A DNA stretch of 64,000 nucleotides from Shinella daejeonensis (GTDB taxonomy: Bacteria > Pseudomonadota > Alphaproteobacteria > Rhizobiales > Rhizobiaceae). The notes beneath the pieces are model-generated. The model saw only the letters and a list, made by a program, of their open reading frames with translations. It was not told the origin of the DNA and ran no database searches. The stretch lies in the NCBI RefSeq assembly GCF_024281235.1, contig NZ_JAHWXY010000002.1:372001-436000 (forward strand), written 5' to 3'. The position numbers and the translations under genes are program-made. Of this stretch, positions 25,594 through 33,794 are shown piece after piece. Within the stretch, counting starts at the first letter, position 1, and each line of letters opens with the position of its first letter.

Positions 25594-26481
25594 ATGATGA
25601 ACCGCGAACCATTTATCACATGTGCCGTGACCGGCGGAGCCGACTTCGCCGGCAAAAGCCCGCATGTTCCCGTCACCCCTTTGGAAATAGCCGATAGCGC
25701 GCTCGAAGCGCATGAAGCGGGGGCGGCGATCGTGCATCTACACGTTCGCGACCCCGAAACCCGGATCGGGAGCAGGGATACAGGGCTTTACCGCGAGCTT
25801 GTAACCATCATTCGCGAACGCAACACGGATGTGATCATCAATCTGACCGGCGGGATGGGCGGCGAAATACTTTTTGGCTCCGCACAGGCGCCGTTGCCGC
25901 CCGCTCCGGGCACCGACTTCGTTGGTCCGGCCGAACGAATGGAGCATATTCTGGAGCTTCAGCCCGAGCTGGCGAGCCTGGACACCGGCTCTCTGAATTT
26001 CGACGATTCGCTTTATGCCACGACCCCAACATGGTTGCGGGAAATGGCATCAGCGTACAAGGGCGCAAAGGTTCTTCCCGAAATCGAAGTTTTTGAACTT
26101 GGCCATATCGAACTGGCAAAGCAGCTGATCAAGGAAGGCCACATCCCTCAGCCGGCACTTTTTCAATTGTGCCTCGGCATCAAATATGGCGCGCCCGCAA
26201 CGCCGGATGCAATGATCGCCATGCGAAATGCTCTTCCCGCCAACTCCAACTGGGCCGCATTCGGTCTCGGCGCCATGCAACTTCCGATGGCCGCCCAAGC
26301 CGTGCTGCTGGGCGGAAACATCAGAGTAGGGCTGGAAGATAATCTGTATCTCGAACGCGGCGTTCTCGCCACGAATGCGCAGCTCGTTGCCAAGGCGCGA
26401 CAGGTTGTCGAGGCTATGGGCGCGACAATTCGCACCGCCGCCGAGACCCGCACGCTACTCGGCCTTCAGCCGAGGGGATGA
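25594..26481 (+). CDS. BKACE (DUF849) beta-keto acid cleavage enzyme, probable 3-dehydrocarnitine cleavage
   Basis: Condenses a beta-keto acid with acetyl-CoA to give acetoacetate plus a new acyl-CoA; for 3-dehydrocarnitine the products are betainyl-CoA and acetoacetate. It has 295 residues from ATG 25594 or 25597, with TTGGAG upstream. The Zn-binding HLHVRDPET motif gives His48 and His50. KSPHVPVTPLEIADSALEAHEAGA is the conserved family N-terminus, and VLPEIEVFELGH with MPMAAQAVLLGG-like QLPMAAQAVLLGGNIRVG supplies the conserved Glu and the CoA-side loop. The context of dehydrogenase, thioesterase and CoA-transferase supports the dehydrocarnitine subclass. Confidence 0.9.
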   Translation: MMNREPFITCAVTGGADFAGKSPHVPVTPLEIADSALEAHEAGAAIVHLHVRDPETRIGSRDTGLYRELVTIIRERNTDVIINLTGGMGGEILFGSAQAPLPPAPGTDFVGPAERMEHILELQPELASLDTGSLNFDDSLYATTPTWLREMASAYKGAKVLPEIEVFELGHIELAKQLIKEGHIPQPALFQLCLGIKYGAPATPDAMIAMRNALPANSNWAAFGLGAMQLPMAAQAVLLGGNIRVGLEDNLYLERGVLATNAQLVAKARQVVEAMGATIRTAAETRTLLGLQPRG

Positions 26482-26585
26482 TTGTCCCCAAGGGCGCTCT
26501 CATGACGCGGGAGCGCCTTCTTCCCATGATGCGCCCTCAGGCTCTTACAGGATCGGCGGCACTGATCGATCATGTCGTGCCGGGT

Positions 26586-27383
26586 TCAGGCGATAAGGCT
26601 TCCGCCATCGACAGGAAGGGCAATACCGGTAATGGACCGTGCAGCTTCGCTGCACAGGAACAGGACGGCAGCGGCGACCTCATGCGTCTCAACGAAGCGG
26701 CGGGTCGGCATGTCGGTGACGAAATAGTTTCTTGCCGCTTCTTCGAACGAGTATTGGAGTTCCGCGGCTTTTTCTTCCACCTGCTTTGCGACCAATGGGG
26801 TCAGCACCCAGGCCGGGCAAACGGCGTTGCACGTAATGCCGAGCTGCGCCCCTTCAAGCGCCACCTCGCGGGTCAATCCCAAAATTCCGTGTTTCGTAGC
26901 GACATAAGCTGACTTTCGCGTTTCGGCGGTGAAGGCCAAGGTGGACGCCGTGTTGATGATGCGCCCCCAGCCGCGATCTCTCATCTGCGGCCAAACTGCT
27001 CTTATCGTAGCAAAGGCCGCCGTAAGATTTACGGCAATCAACCGGTTCCACTGCTCATCGGGAAATTCATCCACCGAAGCCATATGTTGAGCGCCGGCGT
27101 TGTTGACCAGGATGTCGACCCGGCCGAATTGAGCCGTTACCGCTTCTACAAGGCGGCCCGCCTCGTCGATAGCGGCAAGGTCGTGGCCGAAGTGGGCCAC
27201 CCGGCGCCCGGAGTCGGCAGCCAGGGCTTTTGTTACTTCATCGATTTCCTCAGCCGAACCAAATCCGTTTATCGCCACGTCAGCGCCATTCGCGACGAGC
27301 GCTCTTGCAATTGCCAGACCAATTCCGCTTGTCGATCCCGTTACAAGAGCGACTTTGTCTTTCAGAGGCACAGAGATGTCCAT
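26586..27383 (-). CDS. D-3-hydroxybutyrate dehydrogenase
   Basis: Interconverts 3-hydroxybutyrate and acetoacetate with NAD. It is a 265-residue classical SDR: TGSTSGIGLAIARAL, NNAGAQHMASVDEF, the NTASTLAF serine and YVATK as Y-x-x-x-K. CPAWVLTPLVAKQVEE is the loop characteristic of BdhA enzymes. In this island it can dispose of, or regenerate, the acetoacetate released by the BKACE reaction. It is convergent with the BKACE gene and divergent from the ABC transporter across a 300-bp region holding an operator-like palindrome. Confidence 0.88.
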   Translation of the reverse strand: MDISVPLKDKVALVTGSTSGIGLAIARALVANGADVAINGFGSAEEIDEVTKALAADSGRRVAHFGHDLAAIDEAGRLVEAVTAQFGRVDILVNNAGAQHMASVDEFPDEQWNRLIAVNLTAAFATIRAVWPQMRDRGWGRIINTASTLAFTAETRKSAYVATKHGILGLTREVALEGAQLGITCNAVCPAWVLTPLVAKQVEEKAAELQYSFEEAARNYFVTDMPTRRFVETHEVAAAVLFLCSEAARSITGIALPVDGGSLIA

Positions 27384-27577
27384 CTTTCGACCTTTCCGGT
27401 AATAGCGTCAGATTTCATCCGATACACACCGGCCGATATGCCGGGTACAAGTGAATCTACGCAGCCGACCGTGACTACAATTCACCTAACGAAGCGCAAT
27501 CATTGCGTGGCCCTCGCGCGTTCGCGATCCGCGTCGTTCGCACGCGGGCCGAGACGGGCGGGCCGCAATGCCTACAG

Positions 27578-27598
27578 TGTGAATCCGATTCACATGTT
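27578..27598. promoter_or_regulatory. Carnitine-island motif, site 1 (before the ABC transporter)
   Basis: TGTGAATC-C-GATTCACA is a perfect 8-1-8 inverted repeat, followed by TGTT. It matches the site before the acyl-CoA dehydrogenase (32510-32530) at 18 of 21 positions and lies about 90 bp upstream of the ATPase start. This is the best-formed of the four sites. Confidence 0.75.
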
Positions 27599-27687
27599 TG
27601 GCGTGAAAGATCAATTGATAGACGCCGAGCTGTCCGCGAACTTACTATGAGTGGAATTATAAAAACATCAGGACGAGAACAGTCCCG

Positions 27688-28494
27688 ATGGCTGAAAGGG
27701 AAACCTCCGTGGGCCCGAGTTTATCGCCTTCTCCTAAGACGCTGCTGGAAGTCCGAAACCTTCGCAAGTCGTTTGGATCGCTCGAAGTATTGAAGGGCGT
27801 GAACGTCAAGGCAGCCAAGGGTGACATCGTCACGCTGATCGGAAGCTCAGGTTCGGGCAAAAGCACGCTCATCCGGTGCATCAATTTTCTGGAAGAGCCA
27901 TCGGCTGGCGAAATCGTGCTCGACGGGCAGGTTTTCCCCGCGTTGGGGGAGCATCGCCGCACGCGCAAGCATAACGCTGACCTGATTGCTCTGCGCCGCA
28001 AGGTCGGGATGGTGTTTCAATCCTTCAATCTGTGGCCGCATCGCAACGCTCTTGAAAATGTGATGGAGGGTCCGGTTCAGGCCCTCGGAGTTCCCAGGAA
28101 GGACGCTCGCGAACGCGCTCATAGCTATCTTGAGAAGGTGGGCCTCGGCGATCGAACCGATCACTATCCATCACAACTCTCGGGCGGGCAGCAGCAGCGC
28201 GTAGCCATCGCTCGGGCTCTTGCGATGGAGCCTGAAATCCTGCTTTTCGACGAGCCGACATCGGCGCTGGATCCGGAACTGGTCGGCGAAGTCCTTCGCG
28301 TCATGCAGGGGTTAGCCTCCGAGGGAAGAACGATGATCATCGTGACCCACGAGATGCAGTTTGCGCTCGAGGTCTCGTCCGAGGTCGTCTTCCTCTCGAA
28401 GGGTAATATCGAAGAGAGAGGCGCTCCCTCGGATATTCTTAGATCGCCGAAGTCGGAGGCCCTGGCCTCATTCCTTCAGAGATACAGGTCCTAG
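27688..28494 (+). CDS. Polar amino-acid-type ABC transporter ATPase (HisP/GlnQ family)
   Basis: 268 residues. Walker A is GSSGSGKST, the Q-loop MVFQSFNLWPH, the signature LSGGQQQRVAIARA, Walker B ILLFDEPTSALD and the H-loop VTHEMQFA. These are exact hallmarks of the PAAT (HisP/GlnQ/ArtP) ATPases. The start at 27688 lacks a strong ribosome site. It is the first gene of a four-gene importer inside the carnitine island; a quaternary-ammonium ligand such as gamma-butyrobetaine or carnitine is inferred from context only. Confidence 0.93.
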   Translation: MAERETSVGPSLSPSPKTLLEVRNLRKSFGSLEVLKGVNVKAAKGDIVTLIGSSGSGKSTLIRCINFLEEPSAGEIVLDGQVFPALGEHRRTRKHNADLIALRRKVGMVFQSFNLWPHRNALENVMEGPVQALGVPRKDARERAHSYLEKVGLGDRTDHYPSQLSGGQQQRVAIARALAMEPEILLFDEPTSALDPELVGEVLRVMQGLASEGRTMIIVTHEMQFALEVSSEVVFLSKGNIEERGAPSDILRSPKSEALASFLQRYRS

Positions 28495-28496
28495 CG

Positions 28497-28592
28497 CAAT
28501 TCCGGTGAAATCAGGCTCACCGGGGTCGCTCTCATATAGTGCTTTTACCGCGTTATCCGACGCCGAAACGATCTCGCTCCGGCTGGAAATAC
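28497..28592. repeat. Dispersed palindromic repeat, copy (d), longest
   Basis: Starts CAATTCCGGTGAAATCAGGC, passes CATATAGTGCTTTTACCGCG and TTATCCGACG, and ends with CCGAAACGATCTCGCTCCGG and CTGGAAATACTCT. It sits inside the transporter operon between the ATPase and binding-protein genes, where its hairpin could set differential expression of the binding protein. Confidence 0.85.
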
Positions 28593-28625
28593 TCTCGTCA
28601 TCGCCAACCAAAAAGGGGAACTTCG

Positions 28626-29405
28626 ATGAAAATGATCAAGAATCTCACGGCTACGGTATTCGCAGCCGCGGTATCTTTTGTTTCGGTCACCTGCGCGCAG
28701 GCGGAGGACACGATCAAGATCGGGATCGACGCATCCTACAAGCCCTATGCCTACGTCGATCCGGATGGCCAGCTTGCGGGCTTCGAGATCGAGCTGATCG
28801 AGGCGGTGTGCTCCGAAATCAAAGCGAATTGCGAGCTGTCGAACGTTCCATGGGACGGGATTTTCACAGCCCTGGAGACAGGGACGATCGACATGATCGG
28901 CACGACCGTCACGATGTCGAAGGTGCGGCTGGAGAAAAACGATGCGTCCCGCATGATCTACAGGGTCGGTTTCGCATTCATGGTTCTCGAGGACGCCGAC
29001 ACGTCGAAGGGGATCGAAGGGCTCAAGGGACAGGCTATCGGAACGATCGTAGGCACACAGTCCTATTACGACTACATCAAGAGCGTACTGGGCGCCGATA
29101 CCGATATACGCGGCTACGACACGGCAGACGCTGCGGTGCTCGATCTGGACGCGGGACGTATCGCCGCGTTCCAGAGCGACAATCTTCAGCTTGAGCAATC
29201 CTATGTGAGCACCGGAAACTACAAGCTGGTAGGGCAGCCGACATTTGACCCCAAATATGTCGGCGACGGACGCGCCTGGTTCTTCAAGAAAGGTTCGCCG
29301 GAGCTTGTCGGCAAGATCAACAAGGGCCTGGATGCTGTCATTGCCGCAGGAAAGGTCGACGAACTTGGGATGAAGTATTTCAAGACGAAGCTCGTCACGA
29401 AGTAA
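28626..29405 (+). CDS. Polar amino-acid-type ABC substrate-binding protein
   Basis: 259 residues from ATG 28626 (MKMIKNLTATVFAAAVSF), with GGGGAA upstream; the longer open frame translates the repeat and is rejected. The Sec signal peptide ends at ...CAQA-ED, about residue 25. The mature domain is SBP family 3: IKIGIDASYKPYAYVDPDGQLAGFEIEL, DGIFTALETGTIDMIG and GTIVGTQSYYDYI are the family blocks. The usual arginine/aspartate ligand clamp for alpha-amino acids is not clearly preserved by eye. That would fit a betaine ligand but is not proof. Confidence 0.92.
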   Translation: MKMIKNLTATVFAAAVSFVSVTCAQAEDTIKIGIDASYKPYAYVDPDGQLAGFEIELIEAVCSEIKANCELSNVPWDGIFTALETGTIDMIGTTVTMSKVRLEKNDASRMIYRVGFAFMVLEDADTSKGIEGLKGQAIGTIVGTQSYYDYIKSVLGADTDIRGYDTADAAVLDLDAGRIAAFQSDNLQLEQSYVSTGNYKLVGQPTFDPKYVGDGRAWFFKKGSPELVGKINKGLDAVIAAGKVDELGMKYFKTKLVTK

Positions 29406-29444
29406 TGCGGCCCAATTTGAACCGAGGGAAGGGAAGATACCGTG

Positions 29445-30122
29445 ATGGAAGTCGTCGCGCCCTACTTTAGCTTCTGGTTGAAGGGCGCGGCTCTCACGCT
29501 CGGGCTGTCTGCGGCGTCCTTTCCCATTAGCGCCTTTCTCGGGTTGATCGTTGCTTTTGCAGCGGTCTCCCCGTCTCGTCCGGCTGCTCTTGCGGCAGCC
29601 ATGTATATCAATCTGTTTCGCGGCCTGCCGGAAATCATTGTGATTTTCCTGATATTCTACGGCTCCAACATCGTCCTCACGATGCTGGCCCAGCCGTTTG
29701 GCATTCAAATCGGCGGGACGAATCCGGCTATCGCCGCGTTGATCGCGTTATCGATCCAGTTTGGTTCTTATGCAGCCGTAATCTTTAAAGACTGGATGGG
29801 TGTGTTTCCCAGAGGCTACACCGAAGCCGGTCTTGCGATCGGGATGACGCGCCTGCAAATCCGCCGACGTATTGTCGTGCCGCTCCTGCTCAGGTCGGCC
29901 ACACCTGCGCTCGGCAACCTCTTTCTCGTCATGCTGAAGATTTCCGCGCTCGCATCGTTGATAGGGGTCGAGGAACTCAGCCGTACAACCAGCATCATCG
30001 CAGGCTCCACGCGCGAGCCGCTCGTATGTTATTTGATCGCCGCAGGAATGTACCTCGTCATCTCGGCGGTTTCCGGTTTCGTTCAACACCGGTTTGAAGT
30101 CGCGATGGAAAGGTCGATCTGA
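29445..30122 (+). CDS. Polar amino-acid-type ABC permease (HisQ type)
   Basis: 225 residues from ATG 29445; a GTG directly before it is an alternative. GGGAAGGGAAG lies upstream. Membrane helices begin with FWLKGAALTLGLSAASF. The FRGLPEIIVIFLIFYG segment and the EAGLAIGMTRLQIRRRIVVP EAA loop are diagnostic of His/Glu/Gln/Arg permeases. The gene overlaps the next permease by one base (TGATG), so they form a coupled heterodimer. Confidence 0.9.
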   Translation: MEVVAPYFSFWLKGAALTLGLSAASFPISAFLGLIVAFAAVSPSRPAALAAAMYINLFRGLPEIIVIFLIFYGSNIVLTMLAQPFGIQIGGTNPAIAALIALSIQFGSYAAVIFKDWMGVFPRGYTEAGLAIGMTRLQIRRRIVVPLLLRSATPALGNLFLVMLKISALASLIGVEELSRTTSIIAGSTREPLVCYLIAAGMYLVISAVSGFVQHRFEVAMERSI

Positions 30123-30832
30123 TGCTCAATTTCGCGATCCTTGAAACAAGCGCTTTCTGGTGGGCGGTCTTGAACGGATTGGGAGTGACCGCGGCACTCA
30201 CAGTGCTGAGCATGATCTTTGGCTTCATCACCGGCGGCATCCTCGCGTCCATGAATTTTTATGGCGGGCCCGGGGTCAGAATGGGTGCGAAGATCTACAT
30301 CTTCGTTTTCCGCGGCGTGCCACTTCTGATCCTCCTGTACCTATTCTACTACGGGCTTCCGCGGGTGACCTGGCTGCGAGGAAGCTATTTTTGGGACCTG
30401 ATCCTTACGTCCCCGTTCCGAACGGCCGTATTCGTTCTTACGATCAATAACGCGGCCTATCTCGGCGAAATGATCCGTGGCGGCTTGAGGATGGTTCCTG
30501 CCGGTTTGCTCGAAGCCGCAGCCGCTGTAGGAATGACGAAAACACGCATATTCTTCAGGGTCCACGCCCCGCTGGCGCTTCGCTCGATCCTGGGGAACCT
30601 CGGCAGCGAAACCATTGCTGTTGTAAAGGCGTCGGCGATCACGAGCGTCATTACGGTCCGCGACCTCATGGGCGGACCGACTGTTCTTGGTAAGGTTTAT
30701 CTCGATCCGTTGACGCCGCTCCTTGTGGTCGGCCTGATCTACGTTGTCATCGTGCAGCTTATAGATCTCGTGACGAGGATGGTCGGAAGACGCTTATCTC
30801 ATCCGGGAACCGTGCAGGCACATCACGTATAA
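30122..30832 (+). CDS. Polar amino-acid-type ABC permease (HisM type)
   Basis: 236 residues. The first helix is FWWAVLNGLGVTAALTVLS, then VFRGVPLLILLYLFYYGLP, and the EAA loop LEAAAAVGMTKTRIFFRVHAP faces the ATPase. A strong intrinsic terminator follows at 30850, closing the four-gene transport unit. Confidence 0.92.
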   Translation: MLNFAILETSAFWWAVLNGLGVTAALTVLSMIFGFITGGILASMNFYGGPGVRMGAKIYIFVFRGVPLLILLYLFYYGLPRVTWLRGSYFWDLILTSPFRTAVFVLTINNAAYLGEMIRGGLRMVPAGLLEAAAAVGMTKTRIFFRVHAPLALRSILGNLGSETIAVVKASAITSVITVRDLMGGPTVLGKVYLDPLTPLLVVGLIYVVIVQLIDLVTRMVGRRLSHPGTVQAHHV

Positions 30833-30849
30833 TCGGCAATTGCCATTTG

Positions 30850-30878
30850 AAAGGCGCGCCTCTCTCCGCGCGCCTTTT
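30850..30878 (+). terminator. Rho-independent terminator after the transporter operon
   Basis: AAAGGCGCGC and GCGCGCCTTT form a perfect 10-bp stem with an 8-base loop, ending in a short T-run. It lies 17 bases after the HisM-type permease stop. Confidence 0.88.
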
Positions 30879-30916
30879 GGCTGCCAGGTGTCGCATCCCG
30901 GCAAAATCCAGGATGA

Positions 30917-30937
30917 CATGTGTCTGAAATTCACATG
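30917..30937. promoter_or_regulatory. Carnitine-island motif, site 3 (before the CoA-transferase)
   Basis: CATGTGTCTGAAATTCACATG has outer arms CATGTG/CACATG around the spacer and keeps the TGTG-N6-ATTCACATG frame of site 1 (about 14 of 21 identical). It lies 100 bp upstream of the subunit A start and after the terminator. Confidence 0.6.
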
Positions 30938-31035
30938 CCGCAACCGAAACGCCACCATTTCGTAACCGGCAGCCTCGTTAGCATCGGGCCAATCAACGGC
31001 CTGCATCAATTCGCACGTAAAAGGGGATCGCTTCA

Positions 31036-31734
31036 GTGAACAAGGTATTTGAACGGCCCGAGGAAGCGCTACAGGGGCTCTTGTTCGACGGCATGTTTAT
31101 TGCTGCGGGCGGGTTTGGTCTTTGCGGCATTCCGGAGCTCATGATCGACGCCATTCAAGCAGCCGGCACAAAGGACCTGACGATTGCTTCGAACAATTGC
31201 GGCGCCGACGATTTCGGGCTCGGCGTGCTGCTGAAGACGAAACAGATCAGGAAGATGATCTCCTCCTATGTCGGCGAGAACGCCGAGTTCATGCGGCAAT
31301 ATCTCAGTGGAGAACTGGAACTGGAGTTCAACCCTCAGGGAACGCTGGCGGAGCGCATGCGAGCGGGTGGCGCCGGCATCGCCGGCTTTTATACGAAGAC
31401 CGGGGTTGGCACGGTCGTGGCCGAGGGCAAGGAAACGAAGGTCTTCAACGGCGAGACCTTCGTTCTCGAGACAGGCATCGTCGCCGACTTGTCGATCGTC
31501 AAGGCGTGGAAGGCCGACACCTCCGGCAACCTCGTCTTCCGCAAGACGGCCCGCAACTTCAATCCGCCGGCTGCGACCTGCGGCAAGATCTGCATCGCCG
31601 AGGTCGAAGAGATCGTGCCCGTCGGCAGCCTGGATCCCGATCATATCCACGTGCCGGGGATCTACGTGCATCGTCTGATCCAGGGGCGACATGAGAAACG
31701 GATCGAACAGCGCACAACGCGCGCGGCAGCTTGA
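31036..31734 (+). CDS. 3-oxoacid CoA-transferase subunit A (DhcA/AtoD/ScoA type)
   Basis: 232 residues starting GTG 31036, with AAGGGGA upstream. [21 protein letters not shown] is the family CoA-binding loop, and [15 protein letters not shown] and [14 protein letters not shown] follow. With subunit B it moves CoA between succinyl-CoA or acetyl-CoA and acetoacetate. In Pseudomonas carnitine catabolism the homologous pair is named dhcAB. Here it would activate the acetoacetate released by the BKACE step for thiolysis. Confidence 0.92.
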   Translation: MNKVFERPEEALQGLLFDGMFIAAGGFGLCGIPELMIDAIQAAGTKDLTIASNNCGADDFGLGVLLKTKQIRKMISSYVGENAEFMRQYLSGELELEFNPQGTLAERMRAGGAGIAGFYTKTGVGTVVAEGKETKVFNGETFVLETGIVADLSIVKAWKADTSGNLVFRKTARNFNPPAATCGKICIAEVEEIVPVGSLDPDHIHVPGIYVHRLIQGRHEKRIEQRTTRAAA

Positions 31735-31754
31735 AAGGCAGGGGGACAGGAGAC

Positions 31755-32384
31755 ATGGCCTGGGACAGAAACCAGATGGCGGCCCGTGCGGCGCGCGAAC
31801 TCGAGGACGGCACCTACGTCAATCTCGGCATCGGCATTCCGACGCTCGTCGCCAACTATATTCCGGAAGGCGTTCACGTGACGCTGCAATCGGAGAACGG
31901 CCTCCTCGGCATCGGTCCCTTCCCGACCGAAGATCAGATCGACGCCGATCTCATCAATGCCGGCAAGCAGACGGTGACGGCGCTCCCGCATTCGGCCTTC
32001 TTTGATTCCGCCCAGAGCTTCGCAATGATCCGCGGCGGCAAGATCGCCATGGCGATCCTCGGCGCCATGGAGGTGGCCGAGAATGGCGATCTCGCCAACT
32101 GGATGATCCCCGGAAAGCTTGTCAAGGGCATGGGCGGCGCGATGGACCTCGTGGCAGGCGTCAAGCGAGTGGTGGTCGTGATGGACCACACCAACAAGGC
32201 GGGAGAATCCAAGGTCCTGAGAGCCTGCACCCTGCCGCTCACAGGAAAGAGCGTTGTCGATCGGATCATCACCAATCTTGGTGTGCTGGACGTCGTCGAT
32301 GGCGGACTGAGGCTGGTCGAGCTTGCCGAAGGCGTCACCGACGGCGAAATCCGCCGCGCCACCGAGGCGACGATCATCAACTGA
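31755..32384 (+). CDS. 3-oxoacid CoA-transferase subunit B
   Basis: 209 residues from ATG 31755 ([19 protein letters not shown]), with AGGAG 6 bases upstream; an in-frame ATG at 31731 overlaps subunit A and is less likely. The [10 protein letters not shown] block contains the catalytic glutamate (E of S-E-N-G). [23 protein letters not shown] and [20 protein letters not shown] complete the family signature. It is translated together with subunit A as a heterotetramer. Confidence 0.93.
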   Translation: MAWDRNQMAARAARELEDGTYVNLGIGIPTLVANYIPEGVHVTLQSENGLLGIGPFPTEDQIDADLINAGKQTVTALPHSAFFDSAQSFAMIRGGKIAMAILGAMEVAENGDLANWMIPGKLVKGMGGAMDLVAGVKRVVVVMDHTNKAGESKVLRACTLPLTGKSVVDRIITNLGVLDVVDGGLRLVELAEGVTDGEIRRATEATIIN

Positions 32385-32506
32385 TCCGACGGCGTCTCGC
32401 TAATGCTTCCGAGGCCGCAGGAGCCTGGAAATTTGTCGCGAGGTCGCACCGCCGCAGATCGCAAGGCGATGCTGATTTACACGACAGACCTTAGTCATAC
32501 CGGAAA

Positions 32507-32529
32507 ACATGTCGATCCTATTCACATGT
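32507..32529. promoter_or_regulatory. Carnitine-island motif, site 2 (before the acyl-CoA dehydrogenases)
   Basis: The outer arms ACATGT/ACATGT flank CGATCCTATTC. It is 18 of 21 identical to site 1 over 32510-32530 and lies about 70 bp before the acyl-CoA dehydrogenase start. Confidence 0.7.
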
Positions 32530-32597
32530 TCTCCGGCAATAATAAAGTGACGATTGATGTGCTGCACTCTAGCTTTAGGTGTAGCGGAGGGCGGAAA

Positions 32598-33794
32598 ATG
32601 GAACGGCTTGACAGCATCTTGAACTCACATGACGCCATTGCGTTTCGCGATCGCGTGAAACGGCTTCTCGTCGACCATTTGCCGAAACACATCCGGATCC
32701 AGGTCGAGCAGGAAAAAATGGATCTTTCCAAGGAAGATCAGAGAACCTGGCATAAAATACTGCGAGCGCACGGGCTGGCCTGCCCGTCATGGCCCGTCGA
32801 ATACGGCGGTCCCGGGCTTGCAGATCACGAACTCTACATACTGGAGCGGGAGTTTGCGCTCGGAGGCGCGCCCCGTCCGATGATCTACGGGGTGACGATG
32901 CTGGGCCCGGCCCTCATCGCCCATGGAACGCCGGAGCAGCAGCAGCGATTCCTTCCAGGTATTCTGGAAGGGGACACCTTCTGGTGCCAGGGCTTCTCCG
33001 AAACCAACGCCGGCTCGGACCTTGCCAGTCTGAAGTGCGCCGTTCGGCGTGAGGGTGACGAATATGTCATAAACGGTCACAAGATGTGGACCAGCGAGGG
33101 ACACATCGCCGATTGGATGTTCGGGATTTTCCGCACGGATTCGTCCGGAAGGAAGCAACAGGGCATCACCTTCCTGCTTCTCGATATGCGCAGCCCTGGT
33201 GTCAGCGTTCAGCCCATCCAGACCTTCGACGGCACCGGGATCGAAATCAACCAGGTATTCTTTGACAACGTAAGGGTTCCTGTCGATCAGCGCATCGGCG
33301 ATGAAGGCGCGGGATGGGATATCGCCAAGTCGGTGCTTACCGCCGAAAGATTTGGCAACGCCGAAGTCTCGCGATCCATCGCATCGCTGGAGCGCTTGAA
33401 GGATTACTGCCGCGCGACCAGCCTTGACGGAAGGCCGCTGATTCAAGACCCGATCATCGCCAGACGTCTTGTCGAACTCGAAATTTCACTTCAGGCCGTT
33501 GAACAGACCGAGCTTCGGTTCCTTTTTCATGCCGGCGACGAACTCGGGGCAGAGGCGGCGCTGCTCAAGCTGCGAGGAACGGAGGTGCAGAACGCGATCC
33601 TCGCGGCTGCCACCGACCTTCGGGGGCCATCGGCATCGCTCCTGCTGGATGAGGACCATCCGGGCGCATCGGCTGAATACACCAGTGCGAGCCACGCGTT
33701 GAAGGCTCATATGAACTATCGGAAAACGATGATCTACGGCGGCTCGAGTGAAGTGCAGCGTAACATTCTTGCCAAGGGGGCCTTGGGTCTATGA
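32598..33794 (+). CDS. Acyl-CoA dehydrogenase, probable gamma-butyrobetainyl-CoA dehydrogenase subunit
   Basis: 398 residues from ATG 32598, with GGAGGG 8 bases upstream; the open frame from 32403 runs through the operator and is rejected. It has the acyl-CoA dehydrogenase fold: WPVEYGGPGL near residue 65, CQGFSETNAGSDLASLKC in the middle beta-domain with the FAD-contacting Thr/Ser region, NGHKMWTSEGHIADW, and the C-terminal IYGGSSEVQRNILAKGALG. It overlaps the second dehydrogenase by 4 bases (ATGA). The pair likely forms a heteromeric enzyme that introduces the double bond giving crotonobetainyl-CoA. Confidence 0.86.
   Translation: MERLDSILNSHDAIAFRDRVKRLLVDHLPKHIRIQVEQEKMDLSKEDQRTWHKILRAHGLACPSWPVEYGGPGLADHELYILEREFALGGAPRPMIYGVTMLGPALIAHGTPEQQQRFLPGILEGDTFWCQGFSETNAGSDLASLKCAVRREGDEYVINGHKMWTSEGHIADWMFGIFRTDSSGRKQQGITFLLLDMRSPGVSVQPIQTFDGTGIEINQVFFDNVRVPVDQRIGDEGAGWDIAKSVLTAERFGNAEVSRSIASLERLKDYCRATSLDGRPLIQDPIIARRLVELEISLQAVEQTELRFLFHAGDELGAEAALLKLRGTEVQNAILAAATDLRGPSASLLLDEDHPGASAEYTSASHALKAHMNYRKTMIYGGSSEVQRNILAKGALGL

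Noticed and set aside
32403-32597. Upstream extension of the first acyl-CoA dehydrogenase
   Set aside because: Runs through the promoter motif at 32507-32529 and has no family similarity; ATG 32598 follows GGAGGG.
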